Source: Hyalangium versicolor (lineage in GTDB: Bacteria > Myxococcota > Myxococcia > Myxococcales > Myxococcaceae). Taken from it: a stretch of 64,000 nt of DNA. Positions within the stretch are counted from its first letter, which is position 1, and every line of letters starts with the position of its first letter. The stretch lies in contig NZ_JAHXBF010000001.1 of NCBI RefSeq assembly GCF_020103695.1, forward strand, positions 248,001 through 312,000. The letters are read 5' to 3'. The notes under the pieces are model-generated. The model saw only the letters and a program-made list of their open reading frames with translations, had not been told where the DNA came from and ran no database searches. Positions 59,801-64,000 of this stretch are shown here, piece by piece. The translations under genes and the position numbers were made by a program.

Positions 59801-60531
59801 AGCAGCGCAACCACACGTTGCACCTGTCCCCGGAGCTCACCGCGAACCTGCGCGCGCTGGCCGCCTCCTGCCGCGTGACGTTGAGCGTGCTGCTCCAGAC
59901 GCTCTGGGGCCTGGTGCTGGCGCACTCCGCGGGGACCGAGGATGTGGCCTTCGGGCTCGTGGTGTCCGGCCGCCCCTCGGCCATCCCTCGAGTCGAGGAG
60001 ATGGTCGGGCTGTTCATCAACACAGTCCCGGCACGGCTGCGGATCGATCGTTCAGTGGCGCTCCGGCAGGCCGTGCAGGCGCGCCAGACCCAGGCGCTGG
60101 CCAGCGAACCTCACCACTCCTGCTCGCTGGCGGAGGTGCAGGCGCGCACGGCGTTGAAGAGCAAGCTCCTCACCCATGCGCTCGTTTTCGAGAACTACCC
60201 CCTCGATCGCGGATTGCTCGCCGACGCAGAGCGGGAGGCGGGGCTGCGCATCGCTGGCGCGGAGCACTTCGCGCGCGAGACGTATGATCTGGTCCTGACC
60301 GTCACGGCCACGGAGTCACTGGAGCTGGCCTTCTCCTACAACGCCGCGGTCCACGAGGAGTCCACCCTCGGCACCGCCGCGTCGCTGTTGCAGGAGATGC
60401 TCACGGCAGCGGCGGCGGAACGGACGCTCGGAGAGATCGAGCAGCTCGCGGTGGCTCAGATCAAAGGCAAGAGCAAGCGCAAGCAGGCCGCGGCCCTGGC
60501 CGCCCTGCGGACACGGAAGCTGGACGCGTAG
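47896..60531 (+). CDS. Lipopeptide PKS-NRPS: FAAL-ACP-KS-AT-ACP-AMT-C-A(Asn)-PCP-E-C
   Basis: 4211 residues from ATG 47896 (AAGGA upstream; in-frame TTG 47878 possible). Order: fatty acyl-AMP ligase 1-570 (SSGSTGEPKG from 169); ACP (Ser618, FSSAK without the usual Asp); KS about 699-1130 (Cys870); AT (Ser1315, malonyl-type HAFH 1415-1418); ACP (Ser1652); class III aminotransferase about 1830-2240 (Lys2080 in TYGKIIGGG); C (HHAVVDG 2387-2393); A (SGSTGTPKG from 2853); PCP (Ser3242); epimerase (HHLVVDG 3423-3429, AEAHGRE, TVGWFTALFPV); and a final C (HHIITDG 3889-3895). It resembles mycosubtilin MycA: it activates a fatty acid, extends it with malonate, converts the keto to a beta-amino group and adds one amino acid. 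Hand-read pocket D-M-T-K-I-G-E-V-G is near the Asn code; the E domain makes it D. A basic tail (KGKSKRK) may dock. Confidence 0.95.
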   Translation: MAATLTEALLQAARGPGAIHYLERSAEESVQSYSTLHAEALRVLGALQQRGVARGDEVVLQLERNRELVTGIWACLLGGIIPVPLLAGGVDEHRLKVFKVWSVLRRPHLLCAEAGAAAKLAAFGRGQGFEAQAAELESRAISYSEAFARTEPGQEHPADPDSIALIQFSSGSTGEPKGVIVTHRAVMVNASDMISTLRVTGSDVFLGWMPLTHDFGIIGFHFTPLVAGVPQFQLPTQRFARHPSLWMEHATKSHATILASPNFGYRHLLEHYDSKAAARWDLSHVRIIQNGAEPISAALCRQFLEAMAPHGLRRDSMLPGYGLAEATLAVCYTGLDEVVPTLVVDRRSLGVGERVRLCEPSEPHAIEMVDAGHPVRHTQVRIVGDEFQPLPEYVVGRVQIQGPNVTPGYYNAPEATRRALVGDGWLDTGDLGFLHEGRLVITGRAKDILFAGGINFYPHDVERVCAEVEGLGESQVAVAGQHDHRTGSERVIAFVIFKRSLELFAPLARRLSRHVLRRLGLTVDAVVPVLRIPKTTSGKVQRFALLKRFEEGEFEEALSRLAELAASEVNREAEGLREVVRAEGRAVVLSLLRREAEEIAGVAIPDDRAPLGQFGFSSAKAVALVARLSQLCGRELPASLVFDHPTLEKLADVLLTELGNAARAPANGHSHSGTGKNEVSVEATPAPVLAESEQPQGQEPIAIIGMGCRFPGGADSPERFWGLLEESRDASSDIPSDRWDASAYFSADSQEQGKAYTRRGSFLPDVRGFDAEFFGLMPREAEALDPQQRLLLEVAWEALEHAGLSPEGLRESPTGVFVGISGGDYGELSTRSPEALTPYSLTGTIHSTAAGRLSYTLGLQGPSLAVDTACSSSLVAVHLAVQSLRRGEASLALVGGVNLLLSPQPFVGLSRLQALSPDGRCKTFDEAADGYGRGEGAGVVVLKPLRAAERDGDRVIAVIRGSAVNHDGRSSGLTVPNGVAQEAVLRGALRDAGVAPASVSFLEAHGTGTRLGDPQEMRAIAQVYSEGRPSQAPLHVGAVKANIGHLESAAGIAGLCKVALALNRRRIPGQAHLRTPSSRIPWDRIPVVVPREQVEWQAGAGPRRGAVSSFGLSGTNAHVVLEEPPRALAVPTRVDRTAHLLALSARDEEGLRELAAGYASSLASLPASKVASACYTANSGRTHQSRRVAIVGSSAEELRAELERVRSGARVSAIAPARPPMSAWLFTGQGSQRVGMGRVLYATSPVFRAALDECAEILDPLTGTSLLATLQGEGARCAPIDETAQAQPTIVAVELALARLWRSWGLEPQAVAGHSVGELAAAHVAGVLSLEDVLRLVAARGRLMQALPERGIMAAVSTDEQTAREAIAAFPRTVAIAAVNAPASVVLSGREADVTSVVDTLGRRDIRSRRLVVSHAFHSPLMEPMQDEFLKAASSVRARGAHIPMYSMMTGQRLSEAPDAEYWRRQILSPVLFCSTARALHEAGVRVFLEVGPAPILSSLGPQCVADSSVAWLPSLSPASEEWRSMLGALGSLYAAGASVKWKAFDQPYVREVVDAPTYPFRRTRYWSSAASAPVPVASSQPVTQVASSPAAANVVAARPSEVKGPQHPVVPGPRRADAIRAFILSAVAETTGASAERIDTQRNVFEMGLDSLVLLQVLRNLERRFGVAIPVSAFYQEAATIEHMVAYVEGALPAEEAPAPVPAASPVSVPGAGASEVERLVAQQLQIMQEQLALLRQVHGVAAVPGAQAAGVAPRPVQPAKALPASVPAPAVARAESPAPSGDTFVAYRKINTGAANSIAPRQKAFLEMLVRDFNARTPGSKQVAQASRPVLANNRAVAGFRPTWKEMIYPLQVERAEGSQLWDVDGNRYIDISMGFGVYLFGHNAPFILDAVTAALRKGAPLGPMTPLPGQVAERMRALTGMERTAFYNSGTEAVMVALRLARTATGRSKIVIFSGSYHGSFDGILASPGGGTEPAVPVSPGTTENMVRDVIVLPYGAASTLEQIRACAGELAAVLVEPVQSRKPELQPREFLHELRRITQEYGTALIFDEVICGFRIGPGGAQEHFGVRADLATYGKIIGGGMPIGIVAGSSRFLDGVDGGAWQFGDDSYPRAQNTFVAGTFCHHPAALAASLVVLERLREEGPGLQERLNRRTAELVESLNDFCTRRGAPVRLVHFGSLFRFQVKGDWELLYYRLLCKGIYVWEGRNCFLSTAHTDEDVQQLRAVVEESIDEMMAAGFGPPEPSGPRPQGPSPSREPAVYPMSSAQRRMYTLSQLEGGERAYHLYGALQLEGSLDEERAEACFRELIARHESLRTSFTVGADGAFLQRVHPTAAFALERGECADEAELLRNFVRPFSLSEAPLIRVGVFRLADGRRMLALDGHHAVVDGLSLTTLFQEFVTLYLGQLLGSAPRQCREHASWEETFLRTDAAAQERYWLERLSGELPRLALPYDGARPAQRIFEGEELRLDHPAGALRQRAQEHGVSLYMLLLAAYKVLLQRLTGNGETVVGTAHAGRQRGGFEGAVGMFVNSLPVRTVAAPGASFLDFLGEVKRRCLEAYEHQDLPFDLLAQRLGATSERGHNPLFETMFSYERAEGRVIRLPGLSLREVFLPKPTSLFDFSLDVVEEQGALHLRFEYARGLFQSSTVESHARHFVSILEEIAREPARSVAAIAALPAGQRAEVLRLSQGSVLPLSGRTVVELFDAQVARTPEAVALLCGERRLSYRELARHAEALARRLRQEHGVGPETIVGLLTERSEWSLVALLGVLKAGGAYLPLDPENPPERTAHALRDSRAALVITTTRHRGHAALAGIPSLEVEAAVALPVGTEGSRLPAVAPDSLAYVIYTSGSTGTPKGVAISHANLAGYLEWASSYYFSEPEVGNFGLYTSLAFDMTVTPLFCPLIRGRTLVIPPEGLDLAEALRRGLSPGSPVDTIKITPSHVAVIRELGLASTPVRVAILGGEALTPEQAAVLHRLNPAMAIYNEYGPTETTVGCTVERVEPGAARVGIGLPIANAQAYVLDAAGELAPLGVAGELCIGGVGVGRGYLGQSPQAASRFVASSLAPGGKLYRTGDRARWAAGGTLEYLGRGDGQVKLRGHRIELGEIEAALSRHERVRGTAVVLHTWPDGTQVLVAYVSADGEFSAPELRAFLARSLPGYMIPSRFIPLPRIPLAASGKLDRRALPPPELETVSETPKAAAPAGDERERALLEVAAEVLRVPRLQLEDNFFELGGDSIKAIQLAARLAPRGVSLEVQQVMRSNSLRELARSAALRTEQTASSEDVPAEAPLAPMQAWFFSQRFVEAHHWNQAVMLHRPQRFEVEKVRQVLEALLVHHDALRTVFSPGVEGTASQRIVSKPAGTLSCKVIDLRGRKDAPEQLEAATAALQDLLSWEEGRLLAAGLFQLDDGDRLLLVVHHLVVDGVSWRVLLEDFASAYTALLDGQAPRFPAKTTAFTRWAERLAAHVRDGGLEAERSYWREVERAVAATAPLPRDAQARTNTAADGATLTFSLEGQEVEGLEGRAAATFQANAGEVLLAAVAATVGEWTGSATVAVQAEAHGRESLVSGVDVTRTVGWFTALFPVVLDASGAEDVARLVARTRDSLRGVPSGGVGYRALRHLAPQGVAPERVPEITFNYLGSFEREFSTGVFSATLEGTGPTVSPASERVRGLEIDAYIAGGRLVLSLGYNRHEFREGTIRALADRLRGWITRVLAWQRGQVGTPTAAWELDHPSLSHSAGEALLAANALAPEGVQAIRALTPMQAGMLFDALLDPASNGQQLTLSLSGEVDAEALAAAARALAARHEALRTRFFSVPGSEPAQVILREPFLPLEVAEAPSTTALEELRQRDRARAFNLARDPLMRFTLVRQQAGTAALLMSSHHIITDGWCLGILVGDLLRLYASARRGVPARLDSSPSYGAYVRWLLGRDRSASLAYWAEALSGYERPVGLARRAEPSSQREQRNHTLHLSPELTANLRALAASCRVTLSVLLQTLWGLVLAHSAGTEDVAFGLVVSGRPSAIPRVEEMVGLFINTVPARLRIDRSVALRQAVQARQTQALASEPHHSCSLAEVQARTALKSKLLTHALVFENYPLDRGLLADAEREAGLRIAGAEHFARETYDLVLTVTATESLELAFSYNAAVHEESTLGTAASLLQEMLTAAAAERTLGEIEQLAVAQIKGKSKRKQAAALAALRTRKLDA

Positions 60532-60546
60532 AGACGTGGGAGACAG

Positions 60547-61566
60547 GTGATGAAGGCGTCGCTCAGCAAGCTGCGGTCAATCAAGCCCCGGGCCGTCTCG
60601 GGAGAGGATGCGCTGGTGCGCTACTCCTTTCTCGGAGAGGCGGAGGGGCTGCCCATCGTGGTGTCGCCCGAGCAGGAAGGCGTGGTGCTCGAGCAGTGGA
60701 TTGGCAGCAACCTGGAGCTGCTGGACGAGAAGCTCCTGCGCCATGGAGGGATCCTCTTCCGGGGCTTCGGGGTGAACACGCCGGAGCAGTTCCACCAGGT
60801 GGTGGGTGCCTTCCGCGGCCAGTTGCTGGACTACATGGAGCGCTCCTCGCCCCGCTCGCGGGTGACGGACAAGGTGTACACCTCGACGGAGCACCCGGCG
60901 GACCAGCGCATCCTGTTCCACAACGAGCTGGCCTACTCGAACCGCTGGCCGCGCGCGCTCTTCTTCGGCTGCATTCGCGCGTCCCCCGTGGGTGGGGAGA
61001 CGCCTATCGGCGACAGCCGCGAGGTGCTGCGGCGGCTGTCCCCCGGTACCCGGCGCCGCTTCGAGGAGCTGGGCGTCATGTACGTGCGCTACCTGGGCGG
61101 AGGCTTGGGGCTGCACTGGCGCGACGTGTTCCAGACCGAGCGCCGCGAGGACGTGGAACGCTACTGCGAGCAGAACGGCCTGACGCTGGAGTGGGACGGG
61201 GACCGGGTACGGACCCGGAGCGTGCGCCCCGCCATCCGCAAGCACCCGAGGACGGGCGAAGAGGTGTGGTTCAACCACGGCTACTTCTTCAACCTGCACA
61301 GCATTCCCCCGGCGCTGCGCGAGAACATCTTCGCCTCCGTGAGCCAGCACGAGCTGCCCTTCAACACCTTCTTTGGTGACGGTTCCGAGATCCCCGAGGA
61401 GATGATCCGCGAGATCTCCGAAGTCCATGACGCGGTGGGAGTGACGTTCCCCTGGAAGCAGGGGGACGTTCTCTACATCGACAACATGCTGACGGCCCAT
61501 TCGCGCAACCCCTTCCAGGGGGACCGGACCATCCTGGTCTCCATGAGTGACCTCCTGGTGGGCTGA
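60547..61566 (+). CDS. TauD/SyrP-like Fe(II)/2-oxoglutarate beta-hydroxylase
   Basis: 339 residues, 15 nt after the megasynthase stop. The double-stranded beta-helix has His125-x-Glu127 (FHNELAYSNRWPR) and His318 (NMLTAHSRNPF), with Arg about ten residues later binding 2-oxoglutarate. HxE instead of HxD and the overall pattern place it near clavaminate-synthase-like, SyrP/AsnO-type enzymes that hydroxylate Asp or Asn at the beta carbon, in SyrP's case on a carrier protein. It lies directly between two synthetases with Asn-type A domains, and the next synthetase starts with a condensation-like domain without HHxxxDG, as in interface-associated hydroxylases. Likely role: beta-hydroxylation of PCP-bound Asn. 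Confidence 0.92.
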   Translation: MMKASLSKLRSIKPRAVSGEDALVRYSFLGEAEGLPIVVSPEQEGVVLEQWIGSNLELLDEKLLRHGGILFRGFGVNTPEQFHQVVGAFRGQLLDYMERSSPRSRVTDKVYTSTEHPADQRILFHNELAYSNRWPRALFFGCIRASPVGGETPIGDSREVLRRLSPGTRRRFEELGVMYVRYLGGGLGLHWRDVFQTERREDVERYCEQNGLTLEWDGDRVRTRSVRPAIRKHPRTGEEVWFNHGYFFNLHSIPPALRENIFASVSQHELPFNTFFGDGSEIPEEMIREISEVHDAVGVTFPWKQGDVLYIDNMLTAHSRNPFQGDRTILVSMSDLLVG

Positions 61567-61592
61567 CGCGCTCCTTCCCGAGCATTCGATCC

Positions 61593-64000
61593 ATGCAACC
61601 CGCTTCGAACTCCAGTGGCTTTCCTCTCTCTCCCCAACAGCGGCGGCTCTGGCTTCTGCGGCAGGGGGGCGCCGTCTACAACTCGGTCATGGTGTTGGAG
61701 CTGCGAGGGCCGCTGGTGCCCTCCCGGCTCCGCGAGGCGCTGACGGAGGTGGTGCGGCGGCATGATGGGCTCCACTCGCGCTACGTGCAGCGCAACGATC
61801 TGCGCTTCCCGCTCCAGGCGTCCGCGGGGGACGTGGAGATTGAGCTGGAGGAGCTCTCCGCCAGCACCCCGGAGCAGCGGGAGCGGCTGAGCCAGGAGTT
61901 GGCGCTCTCCGGGCTGCACCAATCTTTCGAGTACGGAGCTGCGCCCCTGCTGCGCGCCACGCTGGCCCGGCTGGGGGAGGGAGATCATCTGCTGAGGGTG
62001 ATCCGGCCCTCGCTCTCGGGCGATGCGCAGTCGCACTGCCGGTTCGCCGAGGAGGTGCTCGCAGCCTATGAGGGCCGGGAGCTCGAGGAAGAGCCCGGGC
62101 TGGAGCACGCGCAGTACGCGGAGTGGCAGAACCAGCTCCTCGCCGAGCCGGAGCCCGCCGCCGCGGAGCACTGGGCGCGCGCCACCTCCTTGGTGAAGCC
62201 TCTGACGCTCCCCTTCGAGCGTCTCCAGCGTCAGGGCCCGTTCCGCCCCGCCAGTGTGGAGCTTCGGTTCGACAGCGGGCGTTATGTCCCCGAGTCCCTC
62301 CTGGCGATTGCACGGCGGTGGGGTGTGGCGCCCGGCTCGCTCCTGGCGGCCGCGTGGAGCGCTGTGGCGGCCCGGTGGCTCGAGGCCTCGGAATTAGTGC
62401 TCGGTTTTGTGGAGCCCGCGCGCCCCTATGACGAGCTGAAGCGCGTCCAGGGGTTGCTCGCCAAGATGGTCCCGATCGCCGTGCCGCTGGCTGCGGAGGC
62501 ACCCCTTCGGGACGCGGTGCGCGCCATTGAGCAGTCGCTCGAGCAGTCGCGGGACTGGATCGAGCACCTTGCCTGGGACACGGCTCCGGAAGTGCCCCAG
62601 AACTCGTTGCCAGTGGGCTTCGAGTTCCAGGAGGCCCGGCTGGGAGGCCCGGAGCAGGGGAGCGTTCGTGGCCGGGTAGAGCGGCTGCTGGGCGCCTCGG
62701 AGAGCTTCGTCCTGAAGCTCTCGTGCGTGGATGATTCGCGGGGGATCTCCTGCGAGGTGATCTTCGACGAGAACGCGGTGGACGCAGCCTCCGCGAAGCT
62801 GGCGGCCCGGATGGTGGTGGACTTCCTCGCGAGCGTGGCGCGTGAGCCCGATGCTCCGCTTCGTGGACATTCGCTGCTCGATCAGGCCGCGCTGCTCCCG
62901 GTGGCAGGGCCCGAGGACGAGGGGGCGCGCCCGCGGACCGTGGTGGAGCTCTTCGAGGACTGCGCCGCCGCGGCGCCCGGGACTCCCGCGCTGATCCAGC
63001 GGAACCGCACGCTCTCCTACGCCGAACTCAACGCGGAGGCGAACCGGCTCTCGCGTCACCTGCGTTCGCTGGGCGTGGGGCCGGAGGCCATCGTCGCGGT
63101 GGCCGCGGATCGCTCGATCGAGACCGTGGTGGCCATGTTCGCCATCCTCAAGGCGGGCGGAGCCTTCCTGCTCATCGATCCCAGCTATCCGCCCGAGCGC
63201 ATCACCTACATGCTCGGGGACGCGAAGGCCCTGCTGGCACTGGGGGCCGGGGAGCGGCGCGAGGCCTTCTCCGCCGCGCCGCGGTTCCTGGCGCTCGACA
63301 CGACTGACCGCCCGTGGCTCCAGGAGTCCGCCGAGAATCTGTCGCTGCCAGTCGCTCCGGAGACGCTGGCGTATGTGCTGTACACCTCGGGCTCGACGGG
63401 CCAGCCCAAGGGCTGCCAGCTCGAGGTGCGCAACCTCAGCCATTACATCGGCTGGGCGAATGCCTCCTACTTCGAGGACGGCCGGGCGCGCGGCAACTTC
63501 GGGCTGTTCACGTCCCTGTCCTTTGATCTGACGCTCACGAGCGTGTTCTGCGCGCTGACGCGGGGGCGCACCCTGCATGTGTTCGACGGGGCCACGGAGA
63601 CGCTCGAGGTCCTCCGCTCCATGTTCTCGGAGGGCAGCGAGATCGACGTGGTGAAGATGACGCCCTCGCACATCTCCCTGGTGGACACATTGGGGCTGGC
63701 GAGGACCGGCGTGCAGAAGGTGATCGCCGGCGGCGAGGCGCTCACCCACGAGCACATCTCCATCCTGCGCAGGCTCAACCCGGACATCCAGATCTACAAC
63801 GAGTACGGCCCGACCGAGACGACGGTGGGGTGCGTGGTGAAGCGGGTGGAGCCGGGGGACGAGCGGATCCTCATCGGCGTGCCCATCGCGCGCACGCAGT
63901 TGCTGGTGGTGGATGAGGCCGGAAAAGCGCTGCCTCCGCTGGTGGCTGGAGAGCTGCTCATCGCGGGAGAGGGCGTGGGCCGTGGCTATGCCAACGCTCC
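61593..64000 (+). CDS. NRPS, 5' part: degenerate C-like (interface) domain - A(Asn)...
   Basis: 802 residues are visible; the gene runs off the window inside the A domain. ATG 61593 lies 26 nt after the oxygenase stop. Residues 8-430 are a condensation-fold domain (FPLSPQQRRLW start) in which HHxxxDG is replaced by RPSLSGD (138-144) and the later floor-loop motif is altered (LLAKMVPIAVPL), so peptide-bond catalysis is unlikely. The A domain starts about 445; core SGSTGQPKG from 599, later YNEYGPTETTVGC. Hand-aligned pocket D-L-T-K-I-G-E-V-G predicts Asn, nearly the same as in the previous protein. The upstream synthetase ends in an intact C domain, so that domain should make the bond while this one serves another role. 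Confidence 0.93.
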   Translation, partial: MQPASNSSGFPLSPQQRRLWLLRQGGAVYNSVMVLELRGPLVPSRLREALTEVVRRHDGLHSRYVQRNDLRFPLQASAGDVEIELEELSASTPEQRERLSQELALSGLHQSFEYGAAPLLRATLARLGEGDHLLRVIRPSLSGDAQSHCRFAEEVLAAYEGRELEEEPGLEHAQYAEWQNQLLAEPEPAAAEHWARATSLVKPLTLPFERLQRQGPFRPASVELRFDSGRYVPESLLAIARRWGVAPGSLLAAAWSAVAARWLEASELVLGFVEPARPYDELKRVQGLLAKMVPIAVPLAAEAPLRDAVRAIEQSLEQSRDWIEHLAWDTAPEVPQNSLPVGFEFQEARLGGPEQGSVRGRVERLLGASESFVLKLSCVDDSRGISCEVIFDENAVDAASAKLAARMVVDFLASVAREPDAPLRGHSLLDQAALLPVAGPEDEGARPRTVVELFEDCAAAAPGTPALIQRNRTLSYAELNAEANRLSRHLRSLGVGPEAIVAVAADRSIETVVAMFAILKAGGAFLLIDPSYPPERITYMLGDAKALLALGAGERREAFSAAPRFLALDTTDRPWLQESAENLSLPVAPETLAYVLYTSGSTGQPKGCQLEVRNLSHYIGWANASYFEDGRARGNFGLFTSLSFDLTLTSVFCALTRGRTLHVFDGATETLEVLRSMFSEGSEIDVVKMTPSHISLVDTLGLARTGVQKVIAGGEALTHEHISILRRLNPDIQIYNEYGPTETTVGCVVKRVEPGDERILIGVPIARTQLLVVDEAGKALPPLVAGELLIAGEGVGRGYANA

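Overview
The window looks like myxobacterial chromosome, most plausibly a Cystobacterineae genus such as Cystobacter, Archangium or Melittangium. The grounds are very GC-rich coding, giant PKS-NRPS genes with internal aminotransferase domains, many lipoproteins tethered by short Asp-Gly-Gly repeats, a MYXO-CTERM-like sorting tail, a small lipoprotein/partner pair that recalls myxobacterial Sit toxins, and DUF1592/DUF1552 surface proteins. I saw no tRNA, rRNA, CRISPR array, insertion sequence or phage gene.

Region A (1-17138, + strand) is the right part of a hybrid PKS-NRPS cluster that starts outside the window. It holds the end of a cytochrome P450; a 3576-residue megasynthase (KS-AT-ACP-ACP-aminotransferase-luciferase-like monooxygenase-C-A-PCP-alpha/beta hydrolase); a SyrD/PvdE-type exporter; an SDR; and a four-gene set of 3-hydroxyacyl-CoA-type dehydrogenase, free ACP, acyl-CoA-type dehydrogenase and seryl-tRNA-synthetase-like amino acid:carrier-protein ligase. 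That set reads as an amino-acid-derived, probably aminomalonyl, ACP extender pathway in which a stand-alone aaRS-like ligase replaces the usual NRPS adenylation domain. The AT has a non-malonyl-like QASH motif. Nearly all genes join by 4-nt stop/start overlaps, and two 15- and 22-codon mini-ORFs fill two of the gaps with overlaps at both ends.

Region B (17142-20706, - strand) is a MacA-like adaptor with two FtsX/MacB-type permeases but no ATPase. Region C (21175-22361) is the lipoprotein/partner pair. Region D (22396-27003, - strand) is an ECF sigma factor, FecR-like protein, beta-barrel-like protein and di-haem cytochrome operon.

Region E (27228-39255, + strand) is a run of exported proteins: DUF1592 and DUF1552 proteins, YceI, cytochrome-motif proteins, a TOS1-like lipoprotein, a glycoside hydrolase lipoprotein and a second di-haem cytochrome paralogous to that of region D.

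Region F (45434-39344, - strand) is an operon with a DUF697 protein, a 55-residue membrane microprotein, a second SyrD/PvdE-type exporter, an SPFH protein coupled to it, a solute-binding-like protein and a protein with a Cys/His arrangement like the CNF1/CheD fold.

Region G (45683-64000, + strand, running off the end) is a lipopeptide cluster: a cupin-8 oxygenase, a serine hydrolase lipoprotein, a 4211-residue megasynthase (FAAL-ACP-KS-AT-ACP-aminotransferase-C-A(Asn)-PCP-E-C), a TauD/SyrP-like oxygenase, and an NRPS starting with a condensation-like domain that has lost HHxxxDG, followed by another Asn-type A domain. The predicted product is a beta-amino fatty acyl lipopeptide with D-Asn and beta-hydroxy-Asn, which agrees with what I recall of the cystomanamides. 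The degenerate domain next to the oxygenase looks like an 'interface' domain that recruits the hydroxylase.
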